Source: DYMC01 sp035406705
Lineage (GTDB): Bacteria > Verrucomicrobiota > Lentisphaeria > Victivallales > GWF2-50-93
Reading direction: 5' to 3'
Assembly (NCBI GenBank): GCA_964426675.1
Contig: CAYRRM010000031.1
Span: forward strand, 1 to 32,818
DNA: 32,818 nucleotides
Part shown: positions 16,266 through 24,896 of the stretch, in pieces
Layout: each line of letters begins with the position of its first letter
Numbering within the stretch: position 1 is the stretch's first letter
Made by a program: the position numbers and the translations under genes
Notes under the pieces: model-generated
Told to the model about the DNA's origin: nothing
Seen by the model: the letters and a program-made list of their open reading frames with translations, nothing else
The model's database searches: none

Positions 16266-17480
16266 ATGAGTAAAAAGAAAGAAAAAAAAATACAATTTGA
16301 TACATTATCGGAAGTTATTTCAGCATTTAAAAGGGGGGAGATGATAATTGTTACCGATGATGAAAGTAGGGAAAATGAAGGAGACTTGGTGCTTGCAGCT
16401 TCGAAAGTTACACCTGATGCAATTAACTTTATGGCAAAATATGGAAGAGGCTTGATCTGTGCTCCTATTACGATGGAAAGGGCTGAGGAACTCGGACTTA
16501 GAAAAATGTCAGATGAATCCGATCCCTATAAAACGGCTTTTACAGTTAGTATTGATTTAAAAGAAGGGACAACGACAGGTATTTCCGCTTACGACAGAGC
16601 AAAAACTATTGCTGCATTAGTGCATCCGGAAACAAGTCCTGATGATTTTGTAAGTCCTGGACACGTTTTCCCACTCATAGCAAAGCCAGGCGGAGTACTG
16701 CAACGCGCAGGGCATACTGAAGCGGCAGTTGACCTTGCGAAACTCGCAGGATTGTATCCTGCAGGTGTGATTTGTGAAATAATGAATAATGACGGAACAA
16801 TGGCCAGACTTTTAGATCTGAATAAATTCCGAAAAAAACATAAGCTTAAATGGTGCTCTATTGCAGATATAATTGCATTCAGACGCAAAAATGAAATATT
16901 GATTAAACGTATTGAAACTGTTAATATGCCAACTCGTTATGGAATATTCAAAATGCACCTATATAAATCTCTCATAGATGATAAAGAGCATATCGCATTG
17001 GTGTATGGAGATCCAACTGACAAAGAAGATGTACTGGTGAGAGTTCATAGTGAGTGTCTTACGGGAGATGTCTTTCATTCCCTTAGATGTGATTGTGGAG
17101 AACAACTTGAGAACGCAATGCAAATGATTGTTGAAAATGGACTTGGAATTATAGTTTACATGCGTCAAGAAGGCAGGGGAATAGGACTTGTAAATAAAAT
17201 TCATGCATATAAACTTCAGGAACAGGGTTGTGATACCGTTGAGGCAAACTTGAAATTGGGGTTTCCGCCTGATTTGCGAGAATATGGAATAGGTGCTCAG
17301 ATTATCGTAGATCAGAAAGTAAAAAGTGTGAAACTAATAACAAATAATCCTCATAAAATAGTTGGAATAAATGGTTATGGCTTTAAAGTCAGTGGACGAG
17401 TTCCAATTATTTCAAAAACTCACGACTTTAATAAAAAATATCTTGAGGCAAAGAAGAAAAAATTAGGACATATGTTATAA
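16266..17480 (+). CDS. ribBA: Bifunctional 3,4-dihydroxy-2-butanone-4-phosphate synthase / GTP cyclohydrolase II
   Basis: This 404-residue enzyme supplies both precursors of riboflavin. Residues ~10-205 are the DHBP synthase domain, which makes DHBP from ribulose 5-phosphate. It has DDESRENEGDLVLAA at 31-45, the acidic metal-binding loop, and GHVFPLIAKPGGVLQRAGHTEAAVDL near 132-157. Residues ~215-400 are GTP cyclohydrolase II, with Zn ligands Cys264, Cys275 and Cys277 in HSECLTGDVFHSLRCDCGEQ, YMRQEGRGIGL at 298-308, and DLREYGIGAQI and TNNPHKIVGINGYG near the end. Both domains look complete. It sits behind an FMN riboswitch and is followed after 22 bp by ribH. ribD and riboflavin synthase are not in the window. 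Confidence 0.96.
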   Translation: MSKKKEKKIQFDTLSEVISAFKRGEMIIVTDDESRENEGDLVLAASKVTPDAINFMAKYGRGLICAPITMERAEELGLRKMSDESDPYKTAFTVSIDLKEGTTTGISAYDRAKTIAALVHPETSPDDFVSPGHVFPLIAKPGGVLQRAGHTEAAVDLAKLAGLYPAGVICEIMNNDGTMARLLDLNKFRKKHKLKWCSIADIIAFRRKNEILIKRIETVNMPTRYGIFKMHLYKSLIDDKEHIALVYGDPTDKEDVLVRVHSECLTGDVFHSLRCDCGEQLENAMQMIVENGLGIIVYMRQEGRGIGLVNKIHAYKLQEQGCDTVEANLKLGFPPDLREYGIGAQIIVDQKVKSVKLITNNPHKIVGINGYGFKVSGRVPIISKTHDFNKKYLEAKKKKLGHML

Positions 17481-17502
17481 CAAAATAATATTGGAGGAAA
17501 AG

Positions 17503-17994
17503 ATGAATAAAAACCTGAAAAATGTATTTGAAGGAATGATGGATGCAAAAGGGCTAAAATTTGCTATAATATGTGCAAGATTTAATAGCTTTTTTGTTTC
17601 TAAACTATTAGAAGGAGCCGTTGATTCACTGGTAAGGCACGGAACAAGAATAGATGATATAAATGTAGCCTGGGTTCCGGGGTCAAATGAAATTCCTCTT
17701 ATAGCATCTGAATTCGCAAAAACTGGCCTTTATGATGCTATAATAGCTCTGGGAGTTGTAATTCAAGGGGCGACTCCTCATGCATCTCTTATAAATAACG
17801 AAGTTGCAAAATGCCTCGCAAATATATCTCTGCAATTTTCTTTGCCAGTTATAAATGGAGTAATTGCTGCAAATGACATAGAACAAGCTATAGAACGAAG
17901 CGGAACAAAAGCTGGAAATAAAGGCGCTGCAGCAGCTGAAACAGCGATTGAAATGGCTTCATTAATGAAAGTAATTCCAAAAAAGTCTAAATAA
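17503..17994 (+). CDS. ribH: 6,7-dimethyl-8-ribityllumazine synthase
   Basis: This 163-residue enzyme condenses the ribBA products DHBP and the ribitylamino-pyrimidine into lumazine and normally assembles as pentamers or 60-mers. Visible motifs are FAIICARFN near 20, VPGSNEIPLIA near 59-69, GVVIQGATPHASLINNEV (with the conserved His) near 84-101, FGVI-equivalent VINGVIAAND and the C-terminal SGTKAGNKGAAAAETAIEM. A TTG at 17491 would extend the frame by four codons, but it overlaps GGAGG (17493-17497), which is correctly spaced 5 nt from the ATG at 17503. It lies 22 bp after ribBA and 8 bp before nusB, so nusB, ftsY and glnS may share the FMN-controlled transcript. Confidence 0.95.
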   Translation: MNKNLKNVFEGMMDAKGLKFAIICARFNSFFVSKLLEGAVDSLVRHGTRIDDINVAWVPGSNEIPLIASEFAKTGLYDAIIALGVVIQGATPHASLINNEVAKCLANISLQFSLPVINGVIAANDIEQAIERSGTKAGNKGAAAAETAIEMASLMKVIPKKSK

Positions 17995-18002
17995 TTGCGC
18001 AA

Positions 18003-18485
18003 ATGACTAAATTTGATTACAGGAGAAAGGCCAGACAACTTGCAATACAGTTTTTTTTCCAATATGATTATTCAGAAGGAAATTTTGAAGAAGATCTCCT
18101 TATCTTCTGGGAGAATATAAGAAATTTTGAACCTGACTTACCTCATGGCAAAAAATTCGAAAAAATAAAAAATCTATCCGATAAATTCATCAATACATAT
18201 ATTCAAAATAAAAAAATGGTTGATGAGAAAATTCAGAGTTTTGCCAAAAACTGGAGATTAGAAAGAATGGCTGTCGTTGATCGTAATATCATGCGTCTGG
18301 CTGTTTCTGAAATGCTTTTTATCGATGAAATTCCGCCTGTCGTAAGCATAAATGAAGCACTTGAACTTTCAAAAAAGTATGGTTCCGAAACCTCTCCTGT
18401 ATTTATAAATGGTATTCTTAACAGCGTTAAAAATACACTTAATAGACCACCAAGAGAACCATTAAAAAAAGAAAAAGAAAAATAA
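18003..18485 (+). CDS. nusB: Transcription antitermination factor NusB
   Basis: This 160-residue helical protein acts with NusE (S10) on boxA RNA in rRNA antitermination. Family marks are the N-terminal RRKARQLAIQFFFQYDYSE, NWRLERMAVVDRNIMRLAVSEMLF near 84-107, the PPVVSINEALELSKKYGSE block near 112-130, and FINGILNSV near the end. The length is slightly above the usual ~140 because of a Lys/Glu-rich tail. The ribH-nusB order is widespread in bacteria. The stop TAA abuts the ftsY ATG with no gap. No good ribosome site precedes its ATG, suggesting coupling to ribH 8 bp upstream. Confidence 0.93.
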   Translation: MTKFDYRRKARQLAIQFFFQYDYSEGNFEEDLLIFWENIRNFEPDLPHGKKFEKIKNLSDKFINTYIQNKKMVDEKIQSFAKNWRLERMAVVDRNIMRLAVSEMLFIDEIPPVVSINEALELSKKYGSETSPVFINGILNSVKNTLNRPPREPLKKEKEK

Positions 18486-19421
18486 ATGAAAGCAATATTT
18501 TCTGTCTTTAAAAAAGGTTTGCAAAAAACATCAACAGCTCTGTCAAGAACTGTCGAATCTTTATTCACAGATGTTCATCTCTGGGGAGCAGATGATTACG
18601 CAAAACTCGAAAGCATACTCATTAATGCGGACTTTGGCACTAAAATAAGTAAAAAAATCGTTGCTGACATAAAAGATAGATACGAAAGAGGGCTCATAAA
18701 AACATCTGAAGATATTCTCAGTGTTTGTGCAGAAGAAATAAAAGCACTTTTTAAAAATAATGTTCGAGAAATGCATAAAGCCGCCCCTGGAACACCTACT
18801 GTAATTATGATGGTAGGAGTAAATGGAAGCGGGAAAACTACTACCTGCGGAAAACTTGCAGCACAACTTATTGCTGAGAAAAAAAAAGTAATGCTTTGTG
18901 CCTGCGATACTTTCAGGGCTGCAGCTGTAGAACAGCTCAAAATATGGGCAAACAGAACAGGCGCAGCAATAGTATCATCAAAAAGCGGTGCCGATCCAGC
19001 CTCAGTAGCTTTTGATGCAACATCTTCCGCCATCGCCAAAAAAATGGATTACCTAATAATTGATACCGCAGGTCGACAACATACAAAAAAAGGCTTAATG
19101 GATGAACTCGCAAAAATCGTAAGAGTAATTAAAAAAAATATACCAGATGCGCCACACGAAACACTACTTACAGTAGACGCAACCACAGGACTTAATGTTA
19201 TCTCTCAAGCGCGCGAATTTGCGAAATTCGCAGGCGTAACAGGACTTGTTCTGACAAAACTTGATGGAACAGGGAAGGGGGGAGCTGTCGTATCTGTTCA
19301 TTCAGAATTTAATCTGCCTGTGCTTTTCATAGGACTCGGAGAGTCTGCAGAAGATTTACAAAGTTTTTCTCAGGAACTTTTTGTTAATGCAATATTCAAT
19401 TTAAAATATGGAGAAAAATAG
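18486..19421 (+). CDS. ftsY: Signal recognition particle receptor FtsY
   Basis: This 311-residue SRP GTPase receptor docks SRP-ribosome complexes at the inner membrane. The N domain spans ~1-95. The G domain has G1 GVNGSGKTTT at 111-120, DTFRAAAVEQLKIWA at 141-155, G3 DTAGR at 193-197, the TVDATTGLN segment near 229-237, G4 TKLDG at 257-261 and the closing GLGESAEDLQSF at 283-294. It lacks the long acidic A domain of E. coli FtsY, as in many bacteria. It begins directly after the nusB stop. Its last 14 bases overlap an alternative glnS start. FtsY rather than Ffh is supported by the absence of a Met-rich M domain. Confidence 0.95.
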   Translation: MKAIFSVFKKGLQKTSTALSRTVESLFTDVHLWGADDYAKLESILINADFGTKISKKIVADIKDRYERGLIKTSEDILSVCAEEIKALFKNNVREMHKAAPGTPTVIMMVGVNGSGKTTTCGKLAAQLIAEKKKVMLCACDTFRAAAVEQLKIWANRTGAAIVSSKSGADPASVAFDATSSAIAKKMDYLIIDTAGRQHTKKGLMDELAKIVRVIKKNIPDAPHETLLTVDATTGLNVISQAREFAKFAGVTGLVLTKLDGTGKGGAVVSVHSEFNLPVLFIGLGESAEDLQSFSQELFVNAIFNLKYGEK

Positions 19422-19425
19422 AAAA

Positions 19426-21093
19426 ATGCCTGAAACAGAAAAAAATAAAGATTTTATAAGGGAAATTATTGAAAGTGACTTAAAGACGGGTAAGTGTAAA
19501 ACTGTTAGAACAAGATTTCCACCAGAGCCAAATGGCTATTTGCATATAGGACATGCTAAATCTATTTGTCTTAATTTCGGTATCGCAAAGGAATTTGGTG
19601 GAACATGTAACCTCCGTTTCGATGATACAAATCCAAGTAAAGAAGATATTGAATATGTGGAATCAATTAAAAATGACGTAAAATGGCTCGGTTTTGATTG
19701 GGAAGATAGAGAATATTACGCTTCTGATTATTTTGAAAAACTCTATGAATATGCTGTAATCCTTATAAAAAAAGGAAAGGCCTATGTTTGTGATTTAAAC
19801 TCCGAACAACTATCTGAATCAAGAGGAACATTAACATCTCCCGGTATAGAAAGTCCCTTCAGAAATAGGAGTATCAATGAAAATCTTGACCTTTTCCAAA
19901 GAATGCGAAATGGAGAATTTCCGGATGGCTCTAAAACACTAAGAGCTAAAATCGACATGGCATCGCCAAATATTCTAATGCGAGACCCAGTGATGTATAG
20001 AATCATGAGGCATCATCATTACAGGACAGGAAATGAATGGTGTATTTATCCGACTTATGATTATGCCCATTGTATCTCCGACTCTATTGAGGAAATAACT
20101 CATTCTATATGCACTCTTGAATTCGAAATACATAGACCTTTATATGATTGGTTTCTCGAAGAGCTTGGTATATACAGGTCAAGACAATACGAATTCGCGA
20201 GATTGAATTTAAGCTGGACAGTGATGAGTAAAAGAAAGTTACTTACTCTTGTAAAGGATAAACATGTATCAGGATGGGATGACCCAAGAATGCCTACCAT
20301 CTCAGGAATGAGAAGACGAGGTTACCCCCCTGAAGCTATAAGGCAATTTTGCTCTATGATAGGGGTCACAAAGTATGATGGAATCACAGATTTTGCCCTG
20401 CTTGAGCATTGTGTGAGAGATATTCTTAACAAAGTTGCTCCTCGTTTTATGGCTGTATTTAATCCGCTCAAACTTACAATAGTAAATTATCCAGATAATA
20501 AAATCGAAGAATTAAATGCTATTAATAACCCGGAGGATCCTCATAGTTCAACAAGGAAAATTCTATTCTCAAAAAATCTTTTTATCGAATATGAGGATTT
20601 CTCTGAAAATCCTCCCAAAAAGTTTTTCAGACTCTTCCCGGGAAATGAAGTAAGACTCCGCTATGCCTATATAGTAAAATGCATTGATTTCTTAAAAGAT
20701 CCTCAAACAGGGCAAATTAATGAAGTTCTTTGCGAATATTATCCAGATACAAAAGGCGGTAATGCTCCCGAAGGGAAAAAAATAAAAGGGACAATACATT
20801 GGGTAGCACAAAAATATGCAATTCCTTGTATTGCAAAACTTTATGATAGATTATTTATAAAAGAAAATCCAGATGAGGGAGGAGATTTTATTAAAAATTT
20901 AAATTCTGATTCTCTCAAAAGCATAACAATTATGGCTGAGTCAAATGTAAAAATCTTGAAAATACTTGACAGAATTCAATTTGAAAGGAATGGTTATTTT
21001 TGCCTTGATCCAGATTCAACAGAAGAAAAATTAATTTTCAATAGAACTGTAACTTTAAAAGATACTTGGGCAAAAATAGCTCAAAAGACATAG
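19426..21093 (+). CDS. glnS: Glutaminyl-tRNA synthetase
   Basis: This 555-residue class I enzyme charges tRNA-Gln with glutamine. It has TRFPPEPNGYLHIGHAKS (HIGH motif), NLRFDDTNPSKEDIEYV, the WCIYPTYDYAHCISD motif, and the KMSKS equivalent VMSKR in LSWTVMSKRKL. A complete C-terminal anticodon-binding beta-barrel region (LTIVNYP to the GTIHWV motif) follows. The features are those of GlnRS rather than GluRS. An ATG at 19408 would add six codons and overlap ftsY but has no ribosome site. The ATG at 19426 has GGAG 12 nt ahead and gives the N-terminus length of known GlnRS, so it is preferred. It is the last gene of the plus-strand cluster and converges on a prepilin-like gene 26 bp away. Confidence 0.95.
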   Translation: MPETEKNKDFIREIIESDLKTGKCKTVRTRFPPEPNGYLHIGHAKSICLNFGIAKEFGGTCNLRFDDTNPSKEDIEYVESIKNDVKWLGFDWEDREYYASDYFEKLYEYAVILIKKGKAYVCDLNSEQLSESRGTLTSPGIESPFRNRSINENLDLFQRMRNGEFPDGSKTLRAKIDMASPNILMRDPVMYRIMRHHHYRTGNEWCIYPTYDYAHCISDSIEEITHSICTLEFEIHRPLYDWFLEELGIYRSRQYEFARLNLSWTVMSKRKLLTLVKDKHVSGWDDPRMPTISGMRRRGYPPEAIRQFCSMIGVTKYDGITDFALLEHCVRDILNKVAPRFMAVFNPLKLTIVNYPDNKIEELNAINNPEDPHSSTRKILFSKNLFIEYEDFSENPPKKFFRLFPGNEVRLRYAYIVKCIDFLKDPQTGQINEVLCEYYPDTKGGNAPEGKKIKGTIHWVAQKYAIPCIAKLYDRLFIKENPDEGGDFIKNLNSDSLKSITIMAESNVKILKILDRIQFERNGYFCLDPDSTEEKLIFNRTVTLKDTWAKIAQKT

Positions 21094-21119
21094 AGCAAAA
21101 AGATTAAAAGGATTAAAAT

Positions 21120-21632
21120 TCAGTAAGAAAAATATGAACTTCCTGAATTTTCTGTCCATCTTACACCGGTATAACCAATGACCTGTCCCCCCACAAAAAG
21201 AATATTGCCGTATTTATTATGGTTATCATTAATATCTCTTGAAATTCCGCTTGATATACTGCAGGTTTCCAGTAATCCACCTGCATAGTTATATGAAACA
21301 TGTTGGTTTCTTACATCTCCATTTAAAATTATATTTTCCGAATCTTTTGTCGATGGACAACAAAGTAGTTTTACATGTTCAAGATATCCTGATGATCTTA
21401 AGACCTCGAAACCTACTCTTCCGGGAAAAGGGGGAAAATAGTTTTTGTTTTCATAAGAGTACATTCTCAGAGCGAGCCCAAGTTGTTTTAGGTTATTTGA
21501 ACAGCTTATTCTTCTCGTTCTTTCTCTTGCAGTATTTAAAGCAGGTAACAAAAAACCACTTAGTATCATGATTATTGCTATTACAACAAGAAGTTCAATT
21601 AGTGTAAATTGTTTTTTTAAACTTCTCTCCAC
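21120..21632 (-). CDS. Prepilin-like (type II pseudopilin / DUF1559-type) protein
   Basis: This intact 170-residue protein starts MERSLKKQ, followed by FTLIELLVVIAIIMILSGFLLPA: the cleavage/methylation motif with Glu at +5 and the N-terminal helix. NTARERTRRISCSNNLKQLGLALRMYS, typical of PVC-group members, comes next. The C-terminal part has HNKYGNILFVGGQVIGY, which lines up with the family's H..G.N.LF.DGHV ending, but the Asp and His are replaced (V-G-G-Q-V). The residue before the cleavage point is Gln rather than Gly, as is frequent in these expanded families. Probable location is the periplasm or outer surface, anchored by the helix; a role in secretion or substrate binding is unproven. 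It is a lone gene converging on glnS. Confidence 0.85.
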   Translation of the reverse strand: MERSLKKQFTLIELLVVIAIIMILSGFLLPALNTARERTRRISCSNNLKQLGLALRMYSYENKNYFPPFPGRVGFEVLRSSGYLEHVKLLCCPSTKDSENIILNGDVRNQHVSYNYAGGLLETCSISSGISRDINDNHNKYGNILFVGGQVIGYTGVRWTENSGSSYFSY

Positions 21633-21819
21633 TGCCCCATCCCTTTGTAGCTCAAAATTTTTCTATCTTTAAAATATATTATAAATCAATAAAGTCAAGG
21701 GGAAATACAATAAGCTCGTTTATCCATGAATTTTTTGAATTTATAAAATAAACATATAGGAAATATCTTGAAATTCAAGATTTCTGTCCGGAAGACACAA
21801 TATAATTTATCCTGTATTT

Positions 21820-21925
21820 TGCATTTGGTTAGTATGGAGAGGCGAAGCGGAAAAGGACTCCGGTGTATATTAGCTACACCAAATCCTTTCCTCGCAAGCA
21901 TATAAAACGCAGTTCTCAAATCCTC
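21820..21925. repeat. Dispersed hairpin repeat A, copy 1
   Basis: About 105 bp similar to 24794-24896 in the same orientation. Shared blocks include TTTGG, TGGAG, GAAGCGGAAAA, CGGTGTA, CAA and TCCTTTYYTCGCAAG. The centre folds into a long hairpin at 21847-21895: GGTGTA pairs perfectly with TACACC around a 7-nt loop, and GCGGAAAAGGA pairs imperfectly with TCCTTTCCTCGC. It is more GC-rich than its surroundings and has no transposase nearby. Confidence 0.65.
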
Positions 21926-22036
21926 ACATGTGGGGGGTACAGCCAAAAGTTGAAGAAAAAACGAACTTGTCTGCAATTCATAAGATTTTTATATTGTGAT
22001 AGTTGTAATCTCTTGCTTTGAAGCTCAAAATTTAAA

Positions 22037-22071
22037 CTGAATATTTCATGAGAGCTCAAAGAAATATTCAG
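22037..22071. repeat. Perfect 11-bp inverted repeat downstream of the FAD oxidoreductase
   Basis: CTGAATATTTC and GAAATATTCAG are exact complements separated by 13 nt. On the minus strand the transcript continues into a T-rich tract (TTTAAATTTTGAG), so it may act as a weak terminator for the M14/FAD gene pair ending at 22195. Confidence 0.45.
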
Positions 22072-22194
22072 CATTAGGTGTTTTGGAAGGGATTATGTGA
22101 GTAGCTAAAATGAAATATTTTACAATTGGTGATTATGTAAAATTTAACATACAGTAATAGTTTTTAGTGATTTTATTTTTTCTACTTTGTCTTA

Positions 22195-23532
22195 TCAAAG
22201 AATTATAGATCCTCCTTTTGATAATGTTTTTCGGAGTTTTGTTGATGATACAAGGTGTAGAGGAATATTTGAATTTAAAGCAAGATATGCTGCTGTTCCA
22301 GCAGCTTCACCAAGTTGATTAAGATTTATCATTACACGTACTGCCCCAAAAGCACTTTTGTCAGCTGAGATCATTCTCCCGGTAAAAATTAAATTATCAA
22401 CCTTTTTGTTTAACATTATTCGATAGGGTATTTGATAAAAAGTAGGGTTTGATTCTGTTTCTGGTCTCCATCTAGTTTTTTTGTACCCAGAAAATGAAAT
22501 TTGCTCTTCTGTACCATCGAGGTATCTAAAGATGAAACCCCCATCTGACGCATTATGAACATCTATGCGATAACTTCCATTTGCAATAGCATCATCAAAT
22601 TTTTCTCCATTAAGGAGTTCGTTTCCTTTTAGGAGATATTCTCCTTTAAAACGTCTCGTTTCTCTGATTCCGATTTGAGATGGAAGAGCTAGTAATTGCA
22701 TTTTTCTGGATGGTGCATATTTTCTGAAAATATCCATAATAGCCCTTATCTGGCGCCTTCCTTCTATTTCTGCCTCAGTGAGTTGATTTGCTTTTGAGGC
22801 ATCTATTTTGAAGACGTGTGTCTCTGCATACATACGTATGTCATCTGCTCCGGGGATTTCGCCGTTCCACCCAAAGTCTTTTGCAAGTCCAAATTCTTCT
22901 CGGTGTTTTTTGATCATTTCTTTAAGATCAATTTTATCTGGACATAGATTACGTATTTTTGCACACGTGGTTGGGGGTTGGAGCTCTCCATCATGTATTT
23001 GGGGAACTTTGAGGTGATAAGCCAGATCTCCATCCCCACTTGCATCTATGAAAATTTTAGCCTTTATGAGTTGTCTGCCATCTTTATTTTCTATAAAAAC
23101 ACCTAAAAGCCTTCCATCTTTGAGATAGGGAGCACAATAAAGAGTATGAAGCATTGGGGTGATTCTGCGATTTTCGCAAATAATCTGATCCAATTCAATT
23201 TTTAATTCTTCCGTATTTAGTATAAAGGCAGTACTATTAGATCTTTTCTCAATCACTGCATTGCGTCTTTTGAGTCTTTCTATTATTTCGAGACTTAATC
23301 CTGCAATAATTTGCTTTTTCCATTCTGTATCGTAAAGACTGTGCCATACGTTTACCAGTCCTTGAGTCGCTACGCCTCCAAAAGAATTCATCTTTTCAAT
23401 GATTACAACTTTTGCTCCGAGCCTTGAAGCTCGGATAGCAGCAAAAACACCAGTGCAGCTTCCACCAATTATACAAATATCGTATTCGCCATTAATTTTA
23501 ACAAATTTTGCTCTTTCCAGAATTCTTTTCAT
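22195..23532 (-). CDS. FAD-dependent oxidoreductase
   Basis: This 445-residue flavoprotein resembles the FAD_oxidored group. The N-terminal dinucleotide-binding motif is YDICIIGGSCTGVFAAIRASRLGAKVVIIEK, then FGGVATQGLVNVWHSL. KIFIDASGDGDLAYHL sits mid-protein, and the C-terminal FAD-binding segment is DNLIFTGRMISADKSAFGAVRVMINLNQLGEAAGTAAYLAL. These motifs are typical of a large family common in PVC bacteria and Bacteroidetes, whose substrates are mostly unknown. There is no signal peptide, so it is probably cytoplasmic. AAAGGAG lies before the ATG, within the end of the upstream M14 gene, and the two genes overlap by ATGA, so they are co-translated. A linked role with the peptidase is inferred; the reaction cannot be named. 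Confidence 0.88.
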   Translation of the reverse strand: MKRILERAKFVKINGEYDICIIGGSCTGVFAAIRASRLGAKVVIIEKMNSFGGVATQGLVNVWHSLYDTEWKKQIIAGLSLEIIERLKRRNAVIEKRSNSTAFILNTEELKIELDQIICENRRITPMLHTLYCAPYLKDGRLLGVFIENKDGRQLIKAKIFIDASGDGDLAYHLKVPQIHDGELQPPTTCAKIRNLCPDKIDLKEMIKKHREEFGLAKDFGWNGEIPGADDIRMYAETHVFKIDASKANQLTEAEIEGRRQIRAIMDIFRKYAPSRKMQLLALPSQIGIRETRRFKGEYLLKGNELLNGEKFDDAIANGSYRIDVHNASDGGFIFRYLDGTEEQISFSGYKKTRWRPETESNPTFYQIPYRIMLNKKVDNLIFTGRMISADKSAFGAVRVMINLNQLGEAAGTAAYLALNSNIPLHLVSSTKLRKTLSKGGSIIL

Positions 23533-24665
23533 AGTTCTCCTTTAAAATTACAAATAGCGTCTGCAATTTTTGCGCCTATTTCGAGATAATCTTCAATATA
23601 TAGAATCTTCTCTCCTATGCGACTATATGGAATTTCGAAGCTTAATGCTAATAAATTATGTTGACAGCAGAATTTTGTAAAATTCATATGCAGATCTGTC
23701 TTAAACCTACTTGGATATGAAGCTATTCTCTTGAAATTGTTGGCGGAATATTTACCAAGAAAATAAGCTATCTTGTCTGCGAAAAGATTGATTAATTGTT
23801 TTTTTCTTTCATCAACGGTTGGGATGAAAGCATAAACACCATCATCCTCACATGCTCCAGGAGAATGAAAATCCAGACATATCAAAGGCTTACAAAGTGA
23901 TTGCCAGAGAGATATATCATTCATACAAGCTTTCACCTCAATTCGCATCGGAAGGTGCCCCCATGCGCGGTTAATATCCCATGGGAAAGGGTCTTTACCA
24001 TAGTCTCCCTCAATAGTTCCATCAATATTTAATATAGGGATGGACCATACAAGTGGCGCATTATTGCCTTTTCTTGCAATTTCAGTAAGGAATCCTTGTA
24101 AAACCCATGCGCCAGACATTTCTGAAGCATGCTGATGAGCAATGCAATATATTCCCGGAATTTTATTATTATCAGAACCGTAGTTGTTAGAGACACGTAT
24201 TACTTCTCTGCCTTTTTGGCTAACTCCAATTGAATCAGAATTCCACTTACTTTTATATATGAAATCTTTTAACTCATTTGGTCCATGAGGGAAACAAAAA
24301 GCAACATCAATATATTTTTCAGGCTTAGTTATTTCCCAATAAGCGTAATTGGAACCTCCTGGATTTTGTTGAATACAGGGACTGGGAAGTCTTTTCCATT
24401 GACCGTCATCATATCTAACAACAGGATTTACCATTGTTACATTATCCCTGTTCAATCCAAGACAATTATAATAGTGTTTCCATACGAGTCTAATTATATG
24501 GATATCATCTTCTTTTTTTCTTTCAATTCTAAAACACCACCATAAAGTTTCTGTTCCACCATGTGGATCTGCTGAAAATAAAACAATAAGTTTATTGCCC
24601 TCTTTTTTGATATCTTTAGCAGCGGCATTTCCATGAGTTATATTTGTAGAAATACTCCAATTCAC
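23529..24665 (-). CDS. M14-family zinc carboxypeptidase
   Basis: This 378-residue metallopeptidase has a beta-rich N-terminal region (~1-140) like that of cytosolic-carboxypeptidase relatives, then an M14 catalytic domain. Zn ligands and catalytic residues are visible: H179-A-S-E182 in AHQHASEMSG (HxxE), D-I-N-R at 230-233 (substrate carboxylate Arg), the third ligand His267 in CLDFHSPG, and the catalytic Glu344 in LSFEIP. All key residues are present, so it is probably active. It has no signal peptide. The start is GTG at 24665, with AGAGG about 10 nt ahead. It is the first gene of a two-gene unit, overlapping the FAD oxidoreductase by ATGA. Substrate is unknown. The pair lies between two direct copies of repeat A. 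Confidence 0.88.
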   Translation of the reverse strand: MNWSISTNITHGNAAAKDIKKEGNKLIVLFSADPHGGTETLWWCFRIERKKEDDIHIIRLVWKHYYNCLGLNRDNVTMVNPVVRYDDGQWKRLPSPCIQQNPGGSNYAYWEITKPEKYIDVAFCFPHGPNELKDFIYKSKWNSDSIGVSQKGREVIRVSNNYGSDNNKIPGIYCIAHQHASEMSGAWVLQGFLTEIARKGNNAPLVWSIPILNIDGTIEGDYGKDPFPWDINRAWGHLPMRIEVKACMNDISLWQSLCKPLICLDFHSPGACEDDGVYAFIPTVDERKKQLINLFADKIAYFLGKYSANNFKRIASYPSRFKTDLHMNFTKFCCQHNLLALSFEIPYSRIGEKILYIEDYLEIGAKIADAICNFKGEL

Positions 24666-24793
24666 AGAAGAAAACCTCTTTTCTTATATTTAATAGAAAC
24701 TATCATAGTAATGTATTTTTTGTTTTTTTTAATAGAAAAAACAATCTAATATGCAAAATATTTGTTATAATTTTTCTTTAAATATAAACCCAT

Positions 24794-24896
24794 ACTTTGT
24801 GTTTGGCAAGCGTGGAGGAGTGAAGCGGAAAAAGTGGTCGGTGTAGTACAACCCCAAGTCCTTTTTTCGCAAGGATATGAGCAGCAATTGTCAGAT
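24794..24896. repeat. Dispersed hairpin repeat A, copy 2
   Basis: Similar to 21820-21925 in direct orientation, with scattered substitutions and a short internal gap. The hairpin core GCGGAAAAAG/CTTTTTTCGC at 24825-24870 is retained with one wobble pair. Changes that keep part of the pairing suggest that the fold, rather than the sequence, matters. Confidence 0.6.

Larger units (their letters stand above)
21633..22194. other. 562-bp intergenic region with repeat copy and inverted repeat
   Basis: No convincing gene. It holds the first copy of a dispersed hairpin repeat (21820-21925) and a perfect 11-bp inverted repeat (22037-22071), listed separately. A 93-codon open frame on the minus strand (21695-21976) runs through the repeat and is probably not coding. 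Confidence 0.6.

Noticed and set aside
16053..16295. 80-codon minus-strand frame over the FMN riboswitch
   Set aside because: The conserved RNA explains this DNA; the frame has no recognisable product.
21695..21976. 93-codon open frame on the minus strand
   Set aside because: It runs through dispersed repeat A, has no ribosome site of note, and its translation looks like repeat-derived sequence rather than a folded protein.
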